Positions 32,201 to 39,223 of a DNA stretch of 42,335 bases are shown one piece after another; the stretch's first letter is position 1, and every line of letters starts with the position of its first letter. The position numbers and the translations under genes are program-made. Source of the stretch: a bacterium (lineage in GTDB: Bacteria > Patescibacteriota > Saccharimonadia > Saccharimonadales > Saccharimonadaceae); contig JAJXWT010000006.1 in the NCBI GenBank assembly GCA_021781475.1, forward strand, positions 1 through 42,335. Direction: 5' to 3'. The notes under the pieces were generated by a model. It was not told the origin of the DNA. It made no database searches and was given only the letters and a program-made list of their open reading frames with translations.

Positions 32201-32287
32201 GGCGAGTCAGACAACCATTTGCTATTGATTACAGTATCAGTTTTAGCGTTTCTATTGACAGTATATCTGCTTCTTCATAATCGTTAA
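29273..32287 (+). CDS. large surface-anchored SGNH/GDSL hydrolase, 1004 aa
   Basis: The N-terminal signal sequence covers about residues 1-25 (VVVLCGVLLPFAAFVNA). Residues to about 355 look like beta-propeller blades (VSENGRYAVFAG, AISNDGKYVVAGG). The SGNH hydrolase domain starts at YIALGDSYTSGEG with nucleophile Ser369, continues with GVSGNDVGF (block III Gly-Asn), and ends with TFHPNAIGH where His710 is the base; the residue three before it is Glu707 rather than the usual Asp. Near residues 880-905 two DxDxDG repeats (DIDGDGVANKVDTC, DLDSDGIDDVCD) match thrombospondin type 3 calcium sites. The last about 20 residues form a membrane helix with a short basic tail. It is probably an exported esterase acting on glycans or host material. 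Confidence 0.85.
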   Translation: MNRVVVVLCGVLLPFAAFVNAINIPSAYATAVDPGWASGDVKYEALGANSPYPRRCVTEYRKISPIMGHIYTSLDQTPDIQVCVYKNKSFQYAEYQRDYYIYPTWPSFGTVTESGVAFGDIAGDTLIPSDVISAQVDLGRLYTGEGSDIYLYQTREANYALSLAVMERPLLHDVVDSNGILHLAGEHNYKLRSISERGDYADVSALGGSVSENGRYAVFAGENIGFFILDLDQHKGVLLNNSFRTTQDISPKPAPTLAISNDGKYVVAGGWNVDTLVYSDINAGCGVEFHDEINLGDLRYMHVCDSRDLTSFTSRYALSQPSGYHTLIDVHMSARGDSFTYFDAEKWATIYAPNYLPPDSMDYIALGDSYTSGEGDYYHPEGSHYLPLTNILGNYKVGTPRELCHLSDRSYPFLLAKDMGVSRGADMQSVACSGAVRSDILSTNIAGGINLNYLGQSTPLFDRSSLPRLQLLQNAPEYQAEARANFIPGRVQQVEFIKQHHPKVATVGVSGNDVGFASVLTACLLNNPLETCDYARPSGLQDMANILQGNYDRQLEFYTQLKKASPGTDFYAVGYPQFISDDQLVCWSLGGSLNQQERALITKSVTYLNATIRNAASTAGIKYINIEHALDGKQMCGQGSGAVSHPLNKVIYGAITGDLLGFEDKDVIDSKSPVEDYLYQQLSATYRNSAESLSNNPMSAALLVATETFHPNAIGHQLIYEYIHNHQNGTSLLDDGCDGTVIICPSALGAHEPPVPAEFGTVKSLKTEVASIILRQSGDGTYTEPGIGGVVERGARVHVRPMALESAGLVAGAKVTLHSDPVMLGGVLVQNGSIASTELQIPEYASIGFHTISLDIALADGGSLKYVQPIFITGPADDIDGDGVANKVDTCEFLAPSGTDLDSDGIDDVCDILRHEQAGPIGDSQYSTRATTAQPPALTAGSASIFHKPYTPNHTALDIVPHAAATVALLDANNHMGESDNHLLLITVSVLAFLLTVYLLLHNR

Positions 32288-32289
32288 AA

Positions 32290-32329
32290 GATAATAGAAC
32301 GGCCACATAAACGTGGCCGTTCTATTATC
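32290..32329. terminator. 17-bp bidirectional terminator between convergent genes
   Basis: GATAATAGAACGGCCAC (32290-32306) pairs perfectly with GTGGCCGTTCTATTATC (32313-32329). It separates the SGNH hydrolase gene from the leftward pilin gene. Confidence 0.88.
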
Positions 32330-32345
32330 AGAGAACCCGTTTGGC

Positions 32346-32804
32346 CTAGTATGGGCCGCCCGCAGCCATCGCTGTCCACGCCGTACATGCCGGTGAGTTA
32401 TTCCCAATCACTGTATTAACAGCTGCACCTGTCTGGTAGTTCCAGTAGGTAAGTTGCGCGGATGTCGAATTTCCTGTTGTACATTTAGCGTAAACAAGAG
32501 TATTCGGTTGGCTTGGTTGTGCGGTTAGTGCAGTTACTGTGTACAAACCAGAACCCGCGAGGCTCGAGTCGGATTGTGCGTTAAAGTCAGTAAGTGACGC
32601 CGGATAGGATTGCGCGATTGCATTTGCTGCTTCCGCCTTTGTTTGCATGGTGTTCTCAGCTGCGGCAGCAGAAGATGTGTAGGCCCTGTTCTGTATGCCA
32701 TTGTAGGCAACAATCGTAATCGCGGCCAGGATTGCGATAATCACGACGACGATCAAAAGTTCGACGAGCGTAAAACCGCGGTTATAGTTTTGTTTTAGAG
32801 TCAT
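32346..32804 (-). CDS. type IV pilin-like protein (major-pilin type)
   Basis: 152 aa. A short basic leader ends in RG|FTLVELLIVVVIIAILA, the prepilin peptidase site with Glu at +5, then the conserved hydrophobic helix. The globular domain is Ala/Ser/Thr-rich with two Cys near the C-terminus that could form a disulfide loop. Family knowledge: such pilins build type IV pili, used by Saccharibacteria for twitching and host contact. The start is ATG 32804; no assembly ATPase is in the window. A separate 84-base gap sets it apart from the three prepilin genes upstream. Confidence 0.9.
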   Translation of the reverse strand: MTLKQNYNRGFTLVELLIVVVIIAILAAITIVAYNGIQNRAYTSSAAAAENTMQTKAEAANAIAQSYPASLTDFNAQSDSSLAGSGLYTVTALTAQPSQPNTLVYAKCTTGNSTSAQLTYWNYQTGAAVNTVIGNNSPACTAWTAMAAGGPY

Positions 32805-32888
32805 TTATATGCCCCCTAGTTATTATTCTTTTCTTTATAATATGTATGATACCGGTTGTGCTTGCTAAATGCAATAGTTTGCCGCGTA

Positions 32889-33704
32889 TTATGTTGGGAT
32901 AATTTGTGTTGTGTCTGCACGGCTTGCGGCGAGGCTCATGGTAGTTGATATGGTGTCTCCGCCGATAGTTCTTGTAACGGTTATACTAATTTTTACGCTG
33001 TCTGCTTGTGTGGGGTCTGTAAGGATTGTACTGGGGTCACTTTTATTGTAGTAGGCAACAGTCAGGGCGCTTACGTAACTGACGAGCTGTGAATCCTTTG
33101 AAACGCAAATAGGGTTTGAGTTGTAGTTAATCGATACACAGCTGTTGCGTTGCCATGGTGCGGTACAGGTTGTATTGGGGCCAATGGTGCTACTTTGGTC
33201 ATTTGGCGGAACAATTTCTCGGCGATACAGCGAGGTAACGCCATTTATGGTGTTTAAAAAGTAAATCGTTTTAGTGTACAACGGATTATTCACCTGCACC
33301 TGGCCACTGCACGGGCTGGGGTCGTTGGCGTAGTACACGATTTGCCGTGTGGGGTCAAAGGGGTTTTTGTCTGTTGCCGGCGCGTTAAAGATAATGTCGT
33401 TATTGGTGCTGCTAAAAGCTTGCGTGCCATTGTCTTTACCCTGTGGCGATGTAGGTGTAAAGCTACTTAAAAACGTGGTGCTATAAAATGCATCTTGCTC
33501 AATTTGGTCTAACGCTGCCTGTGCGTCGTACTGCATTTGGACCCGTGCGTTCGATATAAACACGTTACCAACAAGCGTGATCATAAAGCCCACAAGCGTT
33601 GCGATAACAAGCACGACAAGGGGAGCCACGACCAGCATTTCGACTAAGGTGAACCCTTTTGTATGCCGCACCTTAGATTTAATTTGGCGATATATACGTT
33701 GCAT
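32889..33704 (-). CDS. prepilin-type minor pilin, 271 aa
   Basis: A leader of 17 residues ends in KG|FTLVEMLVVAPLVVLVI with Glu at +5 and a hydrophobic helix containing an unusual Pro. The large globular domain resembles minor pilins of the PilW/GspJ type that cap the fibre tip. Its start overlaps the end of the preceding gene by 26 bases, so it is the last gene of a three-gene operon read leftward. Confidence 0.85.
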   Translation of the reverse strand: MQRIYRQIKSKVRHTKGFTLVEMLVVAPLVVLVIATLVGFMITLVGNVFISNARVQMQYDAQAALDQIEQDAFYSTTFLSSFTPTSPQGKDNGTQAFSSTNNDIIFNAPATDKNPFDPTRQIVYYANDPSPCSGQVQVNNPLYTKTIYFLNTINGVTSLYRREIVPPNDQSSTIGPNTTCTAPWQRNSCVSINYNSNPICVSKDSQLVSYVSALTVAYYNKSDPSTILTDPTQADSVKISITVTRTIGGDTISTTMSLAASRADTTQIIPT

Positions 33705-34053
33705 GGGTAACCGTAGTGCCTCCGTAGGTAATGGTTGATGTGATATACGACATGCTGCTTGGTAAATTAGCAGGGGGGCAGGTGATTGTTACGGTCGCCT
33801 GGGCGCCAGATGGTAGTTGCGCGGTTGCTGGGATAGTGGGTGTACTGCTGCTTGCGGTGCATGGGTTGGTAGCGGCGGCCGAGCCCTCGCGCATAAACTC
33901 GTAGGCTAGGTTGCTTGCCGAGGCGCGTAGGCGGGTGGCGGAGCTGTCGTTCATAACGAACGTATACAGCTGGTACGCGGTGAGGAGCATCATTAAACCC
34001 AGTATTAAGGTAATAATCAGTTCGACTGCCGTAAAACCATGTTCGTTTTTCAT
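33679..34053 (-). CDS. prepilin-type minor pilin, 124 aa
   Basis: A leader of only six residues before G|FTAVELIITLILGLMMLL; Glu at +5. The small globular part has two Cys. It overlaps both neighbours (four bases upstream, 26 downstream), showing translational coupling. It resembles GspH/FimT- or GspI/PilV-type minor pilins in size. Confidence 0.82.
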   Translation of the reverse strand: MKNEHGFTAVELIITLILGLMMLLTAYQLYTFVMNDSSATRLRASASNLAYEFMREGSAAATNPCTASSSTPTIPATAQLPSGAQATVTITCPPANLPSSMSYITSTITYGGTTVTHATYISPN

Positions 34054-34652
34054 TGGTGGGCGCTCGCTACAGTTTGCATTGTGCCAGTTTCGGGCAAGTA
34101 ATACAGGTTATACCGCACGCACTCGGCCGAAAAACAGATATTATTGCTTGCGTCGATTGGCTCATATATATACACACCCGTTGAGCCGTTAAGGGCGGCG
34201 GTAACGGTTGCTGAGTTTTCGGCCGCAGCATTGCCGTTGCATGGCGCTGCGCTCGCTGATGTACAGATTACCTTAAACGTTGTACTGACATCGGTTGTCT
34301 GGCTCACATCTGGTGGGTAAAAGTTATTAATTGCAGTGCCAGGCAAAATTTGCGTAAGGGTTACGCTGCTTGGCGTGCTCAGGCCTGTGACAGCTTTGTT
34401 TTCGGCCTGCAAAATTTCGTTCACGCTTGGGTAGGCACCTTGGGTAATATACGTAGCACTCACAAGGGGGTTCCCCTTAAGGTAGCGAGCCTCAAGCCCT
34501 TTCGCAATCGTGCCAACATCACCCGCACGTTCGGCATCGCGCGCTTTCGTTTGCGAGCTATTAAACGAGGCAACGCCAAGGGTTAACAAAATGGCCATAA
34601 TTGTCATAACGACAACAAGCTCAACGATCGTAAAGCCTTTGGGGCGAATCAT
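34050..34652 (-). CDS. prepilin-type pseudopilin, 200 aa
   Basis: Leader MIRPKG|FTIVELVVVMTIMAILLT with Glu at +5, then SFNSSQTKARDAERAGDVGT, typical of GspG/PilE-like pilins in CPR bacteria (a region that often binds calcium or packs on the helix). It is the first gene of the three-gene minor pilin operon; its last bases overlap the next ATG. Confidence 0.85.
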   Translation of the reverse strand: MIRPKGFTIVELVVVMTIMAILLTLGVASFNSSQTKARDAERAGDVGTIAKGLEARYLKGNPLVSATYITQGAYPSVNEILQAENKAVTGLSTPSSVTLTQILPGTAINNFYPPDVSQTTDVSTTFKVICTSASAAPCNGNAAAENSATVTAALNGSTGVYIYEPIDASNNICFSAECVRYNLYYLPETGTMQTVASAHQ

Positions 34653-34676
34653 ACTATAAGCATAAGGTTTTTTAGC

Positions 34677-35696
34677 CTATAACTCAAGCGGCTCTTGTTC
34701 GATTTCGATATGGAACTTTGTACGAACGGCGGCCCTAATCTCTTCGCGGGCAGCGGCTAGGTCGGCGTAGCCCGTTGCGGATTCATTAATCAGCACGAGG
34801 GCATTTTTATCGTGTACGCGCATACCATGGAGCACTTGGCCTTTTAGCCCACATTGTTCAATAAGCCAGCCAGTAGGTATTTTGCGTTTTTGGTTTGCCA
34901 TTTCGTAGTTCGGCATTGTGGAGTATTGCGCTATGAGTTCGCTAAACTGCCAGTTTTCAATAACTGCGTTTTTAAAGAACGAACCGGCATTAGGTAATTG
35001 CGTTGGGTCCGGGAGCTTTTCGGCCCGGATTGCAATAACGGCGTCACGAATTGCCTCGGGCGTGTAAATAGTGGCACCTTTTTGATCTAAATATCGTTGC
35101 ACGGCCTCGTAAAAAGGCGGCTGCGGGGCCGTTTTAAATAGGCGAAATGTTACCGATGTAATGCCATAACGGCCTGCATCTAACCCCCTAAAAATACTGC
35201 TCCGGTAGCCAAAGTCGCAATCCAGGTTTTTTAGCGTCACAAACTGGTTGGTTTGGCTGTCGAATGCATCAACACTTACAATGGTGTCGGCAACCTCTTG
35301 CCCGTAAGCGCCGATATTTTGCACTGGTGCTGCGCCAACGGTGCCGGGTATGGCCGAAAGGGCTTCGACGCCACTGGCATGCATAGCTATAGTGCGCTGC
35401 ACAAAATCGTCCCATATTTCGCCAGCCCCCACCTGAATGGTGATATCACCAGCGGTTTCAGCAACAACTGAATACCCCTTAATCATCATGCGAATAATTA
35501 TTCCGGCAAAACCTTCGTCGTGGGCGATTGTGTTGCTACCGCCCCCCAAAATAAAATAAGGCATGTTTTGGCTTTTGGCGCGCATCATTAGTTCGGATAG
35601 TTCTTGCGGCGTATGTGCATCGGCCATAAACTTGGCTGGGCCGCCAATGTGCATGGTGGTGTAGTTTTTAAGCGGGATGTCAGTGTGGATGTCCAT
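34677..35696 (-). CDS. murB: UDP-N-acetylenolpyruvoylglucosamine reductase
   Basis: 339 aa. A cytoplasmic FAD enzyme reducing the MurA product to UDP-MurNAc with NADPH. FAD-binding signatures are NYTTMHIGGPAKFM and FILGGGSNTIAHDEGF; SAIPGTVGAAPVQNIGAYGQE is intact; the proton donor Ser239 sits in NAGSFFKN; and the C-terminal acidic motif is near residues 331-335. The presence of the YRSSIFRG loop and the overall length fit the E. coli-like type I MurB. It lies 24 bases downstream of, and transcribed toward, the pilin operon. Confidence 0.95.
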   Translation of the reverse strand: MDIHTDIPLKNYTTMHIGGPAKFMADAHTPQELSELMMRAKSQNMPYFILGGGSNTIAHDEGFAGIIIRMMIKGYSVVAETAGDITIQVGAGEIWDDFVQRTIAMHASGVEALSAIPGTVGAAPVQNIGAYGQEVADTIVSVDAFDSQTNQFVTLKNLDCDFGYRSSIFRGLDAGRYGITSVTFRLFKTAPQPPFYEAVQRYLDQKGATIYTPEAIRDAVIAIRAEKLPDPTQLPNAGSFFKNAVIENWQFSELIAQYSTMPNYEMANQKRKIPTGWLIEQCGLKGQVLHGMRVHDKNALVLINESATGYADLAAAREEIRAAVRTKFHIEIEQEPLEL

Positions 35697-35719
35697 AACA
35701 GGTATTATACGCCAAACAA

Positions 35720-35744
35720 AATAGGCGCCGTACGAGCGCCTATT
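35720..35744 (-). terminator. terminator of tRNA-Arg (TCG)
   Basis: On the minus strand AATAGGCGC pairs with GCGCCTATT around a seven-base loop and is followed by a T-rich run. It lies 12 bases behind the tRNA and just ahead of murB. Confidence 0.75.
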
Positions 35745-35756
35745 ACTAAAATCATA

Positions 35757-35833
35757 TGGTACACCCGGCAGGATTCGAACCTGCGACCACTTGGTTCGAA
35801 GCCAAGTACTCTAATCCGCTGAGCTACGGGTGC
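35757..35833 (-). tRNA. tRNA-Arg (TCG)
   Basis: A 77-base cloverleaf with encoded CCA. The acceptor is GCACCCG/CGGGTGT, the anticodon arm CTTGG-CTTCGAA-CCAAG (anticodon TCG), and the T-arm GCAGG-TTCGAAT-CCTGC. Confidence 0.95.
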
Positions 35834-35859
35834 AAAACTGGTCGTATTATAGCATGTCC

Positions 35860-35888
35860 TTGAGATGGCTGCGCCCCTCCGCTATACT
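35860..35888 (+). promoter_or_regulatory. promoter of the MscS gene
   Basis: TTGAGA (35860-35865), exactly 17 bases, TATACT (35883-35888), then eight bases to the ATG at 35897. A leaderless transcript is expected. Confidence 0.65.
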
Positions 35889-35896
35889 GGGTGGGT

Positions 35897-36880
35897 ATGC
35901 AAGGAATATATAACACCATTAATTCGCTGCAAGTGACACTCAACATGCACTCATTCGGCCCACTGATAGTGCTTTTAATTGTCGCTTTTATTATTGGCAA
36001 GGTTATGAGTGCTATGCTATACGCCGTGAGTCGGTTTGTCAGCCGGCGCGCCGATGCGTCGGGGAGCCAATCGACCGTCACGACATTACGCCGCATTGAA
36101 ACGTGGATTATTCTTTCGATTGCTATTGTACAGGTGCTCCTTGCGCTTGGGGCGGTATATATATGGTGGAACACGACCCATGACGAAGGGGGTAAAAGTA
36201 GTACCTTAATTGGGGTGAGCGCAATTGCCGTTATACTGCTTGGTGGCATTACCGGCCCATTGCTCCGCGATATTGCGTTTGGTGCTAGCATGATGGCCGA
36301 GCACTGGTATGGGGTGGGCGATTTAATAAGTATTGATTTTCCAAAGGTGCAAGGCGTAGTAGAAAGCGTGAGCCTACGCTCCACCCGTATCCGTGGCATG
36401 AACGGCGAAACGCACTGGGTGGCCAATTCCTCAATCCAGGGCGTAAGCGTAACAAGGCGCGGCCTGGTGTGGATTGCGGTTGATATTTTTGTGAACGATA
36501 TCGCAAAGGCCGATATTCTTATTGAACAAACAAACCAGCTTTTGCCCACGGGGTCAACACTTGTGGCAGAAAAGCTAGCCATTAAAAATATTGAACAAAA
36601 AGCCGATAACATATGGCGTGTGACGGCAGTAGCGGGCGTCGCCCCCGGGCGTGAATGGACTGTCCAGGACACGGCGATTGCTGTTATGAAAAAGCTTGAC
36701 GAAACGAACAAAAAGCCAGTGTTACTTGTTGACCCAGTATCGCATTTTGACGACCATGAGGCCGAAACGCAAATTCGCCGGGCATTAAAAAACGCCCGTA
36801 AGCCATATCAAAAGTTTAATTACGCCAAACTTACTCCAAATCAACTTGCGAATAAGGCAAAAAAACAAAACAAAAAATAG
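35897..36880 (+). CDS. MscS-family mechanosensitive channel
   Basis: 327 aa from ATG 35897; a GTG two codons earlier is unlikely because the promoter places the transcript start at the ATG. There are three membrane helices at about 20-45, 70-95 and 105-130. The third, pore-lining helix runs into LLRDIAFGASMMAEHWYGVG, then the MscS beta-domain GDLISIDFPKVQGVVESVSL and NSSIQGVSV. It opens under membrane tension to release solutes. The C-terminus is Lys-rich (NKAKKQNKK). No coupled partner. Confidence 0.9.
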   Translation: MQGIYNTINSLQVTLNMHSFGPLIVLLIVAFIIGKVMSAMLYAVSRFVSRRADASGSQSTVTTLRRIETWIILSIAIVQVLLALGAVYIWWNTTHDEGGKSSTLIGVSAIAVILLGGITGPLLRDIAFGASMMAEHWYGVGDLISIDFPKVQGVVESVSLRSTRIRGMNGETHWVANSSIQGVSVTRRGLVWIAVDIFVNDIAKADILIEQTNQLLPTGSTLVAEKLAIKNIEQKADNIWRVTAVAGVAPGREWTVQDTAIAVMKKLDETNKKPVLLVDPVSHFDDHEAETQIRRALKNARKPYQKFNYAKLTPNQLANKAKKQNKK

Positions 36881-36897
36881 GTACGGGAGCTGCCATT

Positions 36898-37061
36898 TAC
36901 AGATATAATTTTTTTTGGTATAGTGTTGTAGCATTACGGGCCAGTAGCTCAGCTGCCTGTCCGAGGCGCTCGCCGCCGAGTAAGAGTATAAGCACCAGGT
37001 GCTCTAACCTTGTTCGGGCGTACGCCTTGCGAATGAGCAATCGCACCTTTGTTATTAAAAT
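36898..37061 (+). pseudogene. promoter and rearranged fragment of tRNA-Lys
   Basis: A TTTACA, 17 bases, TATAGT promoter leads into GGGCCAGTAGCTCAGCTG (36939-36956), the first 18 bases of tRNA-Lys, after which the sequence breaks off. Near 36995-37008 CAGGTGCTCTAACC appears, the reverse complement of the D-arm/anticodon-side piece of the same tRNA. The intact gene begins at 37062. This looks like a duplicated tRNA 5' end with an internal inversion. The interval holds no protein gene. Confidence 0.65.
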
Positions 37062-37138
37062 GGGCCAGTAGCTCAGCTGGTTAGAGCACCTGCCTCTTAA
37101 GCAGGGTGTCGAGGGTTCGAGCCCCTCCTGGCCCTCCA
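37062..37138 (+). tRNA. tRNA-Lys (CTT), integration site
   Basis: A 77-base cloverleaf with encoded CCA. The acceptor is GGGCCAG/CTGGCCC, the anticodon arm CCTGC-CTCTTAA-GCAGG (anticodon CTT), and the T-arm GAGGG-TTCGAGC-CCCTC. The discriminator is T, which is unusual for tRNA-Lys. The integrase gene on the other strand ends inside this tRNA, so the 3' part may have been rebuilt by the inserted element. Base composition rises sharply right after it. Confidence 0.92.
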
Positions 37139-38349
37139 GGGGTGAACGCGTGATTTTTCGCGCTTTCACCTGTGGATAATTCGATTTTGACAGCAGTAGT
37201 TGCAGCAACGTCTGCTGTCAGCAGCTCGCCCATCCGGGCGAGTGCTTTCGTTTGGCCCTGTAAATCTCCGTGCTGATACAGCTGCTGCGTGGTGGTCACG
37301 TGGGAGTGGCCGAGGATCAGCTGGGCGTCCCGTGCGGGAACGTGCAGGTTCTTCAGTGTGGTCGCGGCCGTGTGTCTGGTGTGGTGCACCGTGATCCGTG
37401 GCAGCCCCGCAGCGGTGCGGATCTCATGGAAGGTCCGGACGAAGTTCTTGGGGTCGACGGGCGTGCCGGTGGAGGAGAGCAGGACGTAATCGCTGGCACG
37501 GGTCCCTGGGACGGGCCGGTCCATGGGGACCTCTTCGCCGTAGGCCTCGATGTAGCGCGTGAGCAGCGCGTCCCGGACGGCTGGGATGAGTGGCAGCAGG
37601 CGGCGGCCGGCCTCGGTCTTGACCGGGCCAGCCGTGAGTTTGCTGCCGATGCGTTGCAGTTGCTGCTCGACCTTGAACTGGTTCTGCTGGAAGTCGACGT
37701 CCCCCCAGCGCAGCCCGAGAACTTCACCGCGGCGCATGCCGTAGCTGAGCAGCATGAGGTATCCCGCGTACCAGCGGTGCGTCTCGGCAGCGGCCAGGAA
37801 GGTCTTGGCCTGGTCGGGGGTCCAGGGGGTGATGGGTTTGCGGTGCCAGGCGGGGATTTCCACGAGCTTGGCGACGTTCTTCAAGATGAGTTCTTCGCGG
37901 GCGGCGCGGCTGAGTGCGGCGCGCAGTACCGAACGGATGGCGTGCGCGGTGCGGACGGACGTGCCAGTGGCGAGCTTGGAGTTCAGGAAGGTCTGGACGT
38001 CTTGGACGTTCAGCTGGGAGAGCCGTGTGGCGCCGAGCGCTGGCTGCAGGTGTAGGTGGACGATGCCCGTGTAGTTGTCGAGGGTCCGGGGACGGTCCTT
38101 GACCGCGACGACGGCCTTGAGCCAGTAGTCGAGGTACTCACCGACGGTCCACTCTCGAGCGGGAGTGCGGATGCCCTTGCGGTCGCGGGCGATGATTGCC
38201 TCGAGTCGGTCGTGGACTTCTTGGCGAGTCTTGGCGTAAATGTGCACGCGCTTGCGGGTGCCGTCGTTCAGCTCGACGTACGCCGAGCCACCGTAGCGGC
38301 CGTCGGCGCGCTTGTAGATGGAGCCTTCTCCGTTGGCTTTCCTAGGCAT
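37081..38349 (-). CDS. int: tyrosine recombinase / phage-type integrase
   Basis: 422 aa. An N-terminal arm-binding domain (GEGSIYKRADGRYGGSAYVE) and core-binding SAM-like domain (WTVGEYLDYWLKAVVAVKD) precede the catalytic domain. The catalytic residues are Arg206 (YGMRRGEVLGLRW), Lys244 (GPVKTEAGRR), His322-x2-Arg325 (HHTRHT), His348 (ILGHSH) and Tyr358 (QLYQH). The architecture matches actinobacterial phage and ICE integrases. The last about 19 codons read antisense through tRNA-Lys, so the true C-terminus depends on the attachment junction. The start overlaps the xis stop by eight bases. Confidence 0.94.
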   Translation of the reverse strand: MPRKANGEGSIYKRADGRYGGSAYVELNDGTRKRVHIYAKTRQEVHDRLEAIIARDRKGIRTPAREWTVGEYLDYWLKAVVAVKDRPRTLDNYTGIVHLHLQPALGATRLSQLNVQDVQTFLNSKLATGTSVRTAHAIRSVLRAALSRAAREELILKNVAKLVEIPAWHRKPITPWTPDQAKTFLAAAETHRWYAGYLMLLSYGMRRGEVLGLRWGDVDFQQNQFKVEQQLQRIGSKLTAGPVKTEAGRRLLPLIPAVRDALLTRYIEAYGEEVPMDRPVPGTRASDYVLLSSTGTPVDPKNFVRTFHEIRTAAGLPRITVHHTRHTAATTLKNLHVPARDAQLILGHSHVTTTQQLYQHGDLQGQTKALARMGELLTADVAATTAVKIELSTGESAKNHAFTPGGPGGARTLDTLLKRQVL

Positions 38350-38563
38350 CGCGGTGGTCCTCCTGGGTGCGGAGTTGCTCCACGAAGTCGTCGAGGTCCT
38401 CGGGAGTGATCAGATGACGGCCGAGGACGCGTACGGTCTTGATGCGATGGTGGTTGATGAGCTGGTACATGGTCCAGCGGCTGATACCCAGTGTCTGGCA
38501 GGCATCGTTGATGCTCAGCAGCCGCGGTGTGGCTGGCGGTATGGGGTTTTGGATGGTGGTCAT
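38342..38563 (-). CDS. xis: excisionase-like helix-turn-helix protein
   Basis: 73 aa from the ATG 38561-38563, with AAAGGAGG five bases upstream. A MerR/Xis-type helix-turn-helix fills residues about 16-62 (LLSINDACQTLGISRWTMYQ, then VRVLGRHLITPEDLDDFVEQ). Such small proteins sit beside integrases and direct excision. It overlaps both integrase and ImmA genes, so expression is coupled. Confidence 0.85.
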   Translation of the reverse strand: MTTIQNPIPPATPRLLSINDACQTLGISRWTMYQLINHHRIKTVRVLGRHLITPEDLDDFVEQLRTQEDHRDA

Positions 38564-39180
38564 GTGATCCTCCTTTCGGTGACGTAGATGCTCAGCTGTT
38601 CTGGGGCTATCGGCGTGAGGTCGAGGTCGTCCAAGCGGTGGCCGAGTTGGGTGTGGTCGACATGGAAGCGTCCGGCGAGAGTGCATCGGTCGACTGTCTC
38701 AAGAGAGGCTCGCCGCAGCTGGTCCGCAGGCATGAGGACACATGCTGCGAAGTGGTCTGCCACGAGCTCGCGCTCGCCGGCCGCGACGTGGGGCCGCCCG
38801 TCATAGAGTCGGCCGAGGTTCGGGTGGTCGATGACGTGCTTGAACTCGTGGAGCGTGTTGAACCGGCGCCGCGACAGTGGCTCCTCGGCCCGGATGTGGA
38901 TCTTCCAGGTGTGGTCACCCCAGAAGGCAATCCCCGACACGGGGAGCTCGTGGACCGGCGTGATGCTGACGAATGGGATCTTCTCGATGAGATCCACTGG
39001 GAACGTGTCGGTGGTGATGTGCAGAATGTCTCGCAGGAGGTCGGCTTGCTGCTCAGCGATATGTAGCGATTCGAGGTGGCTGACGTGTCGATCGGGCACG
39101 AGGGCGCGCAATGTGTGGAGCACCGTGTCGAAGTTGATATCCGAACGGCGCTGGACGTCGGTGTTCTGCTGGATTGTCAT
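38560..39180 (-). CDS. ImmA/IrrE-family metallopeptidase
   Basis: 206 aa. Zinc site HEFKHVIDH (HExxH) near residue 111, followed by the third ligand region ELVADHFAACVLMP, both diagnostic of the ImmA/IrrE family. In ICEBs1 ImmA cleaves the ImmR repressor to switch the element on; the XRE gene 43 bases upstream is the likely substrate here. AAAGGAGG lies just before the ATG. The C-terminus overlaps xis by four bases. Confidence 0.9.
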   Translation of the reverse strand: MTIQQNTDVQRRSDINFDTVLHTLRALVPDRHVSHLESLHIAEQQADLLRDILHITTDTFPVDLIEKIPFVSITPVHELPVSGIAFWGDHTWKIHIRAEEPLSRRRFNTLHEFKHVIDHPNLGRLYDGRPHVAAGERELVADHFAACVLMPADQLRRASLETVDRCTLAGRFHVDHTQLGHRLDDLDLTPIAPEQLSIYVTERRIT

Positions 39181-39223
39181 GGTGCCTCCTTTCGTGTCCT
39201 CGGATGCGGCTTTCCTGGAGTCC

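Noticed and set aside
37270-38055. A 261-aa open frame on the plus strand opposite the integrase
   Set aside because: GC-rich DNA leaves long chance frames on the opposite strand; the integrase has all catalytic residues, and the plus-strand product resembles nothing.
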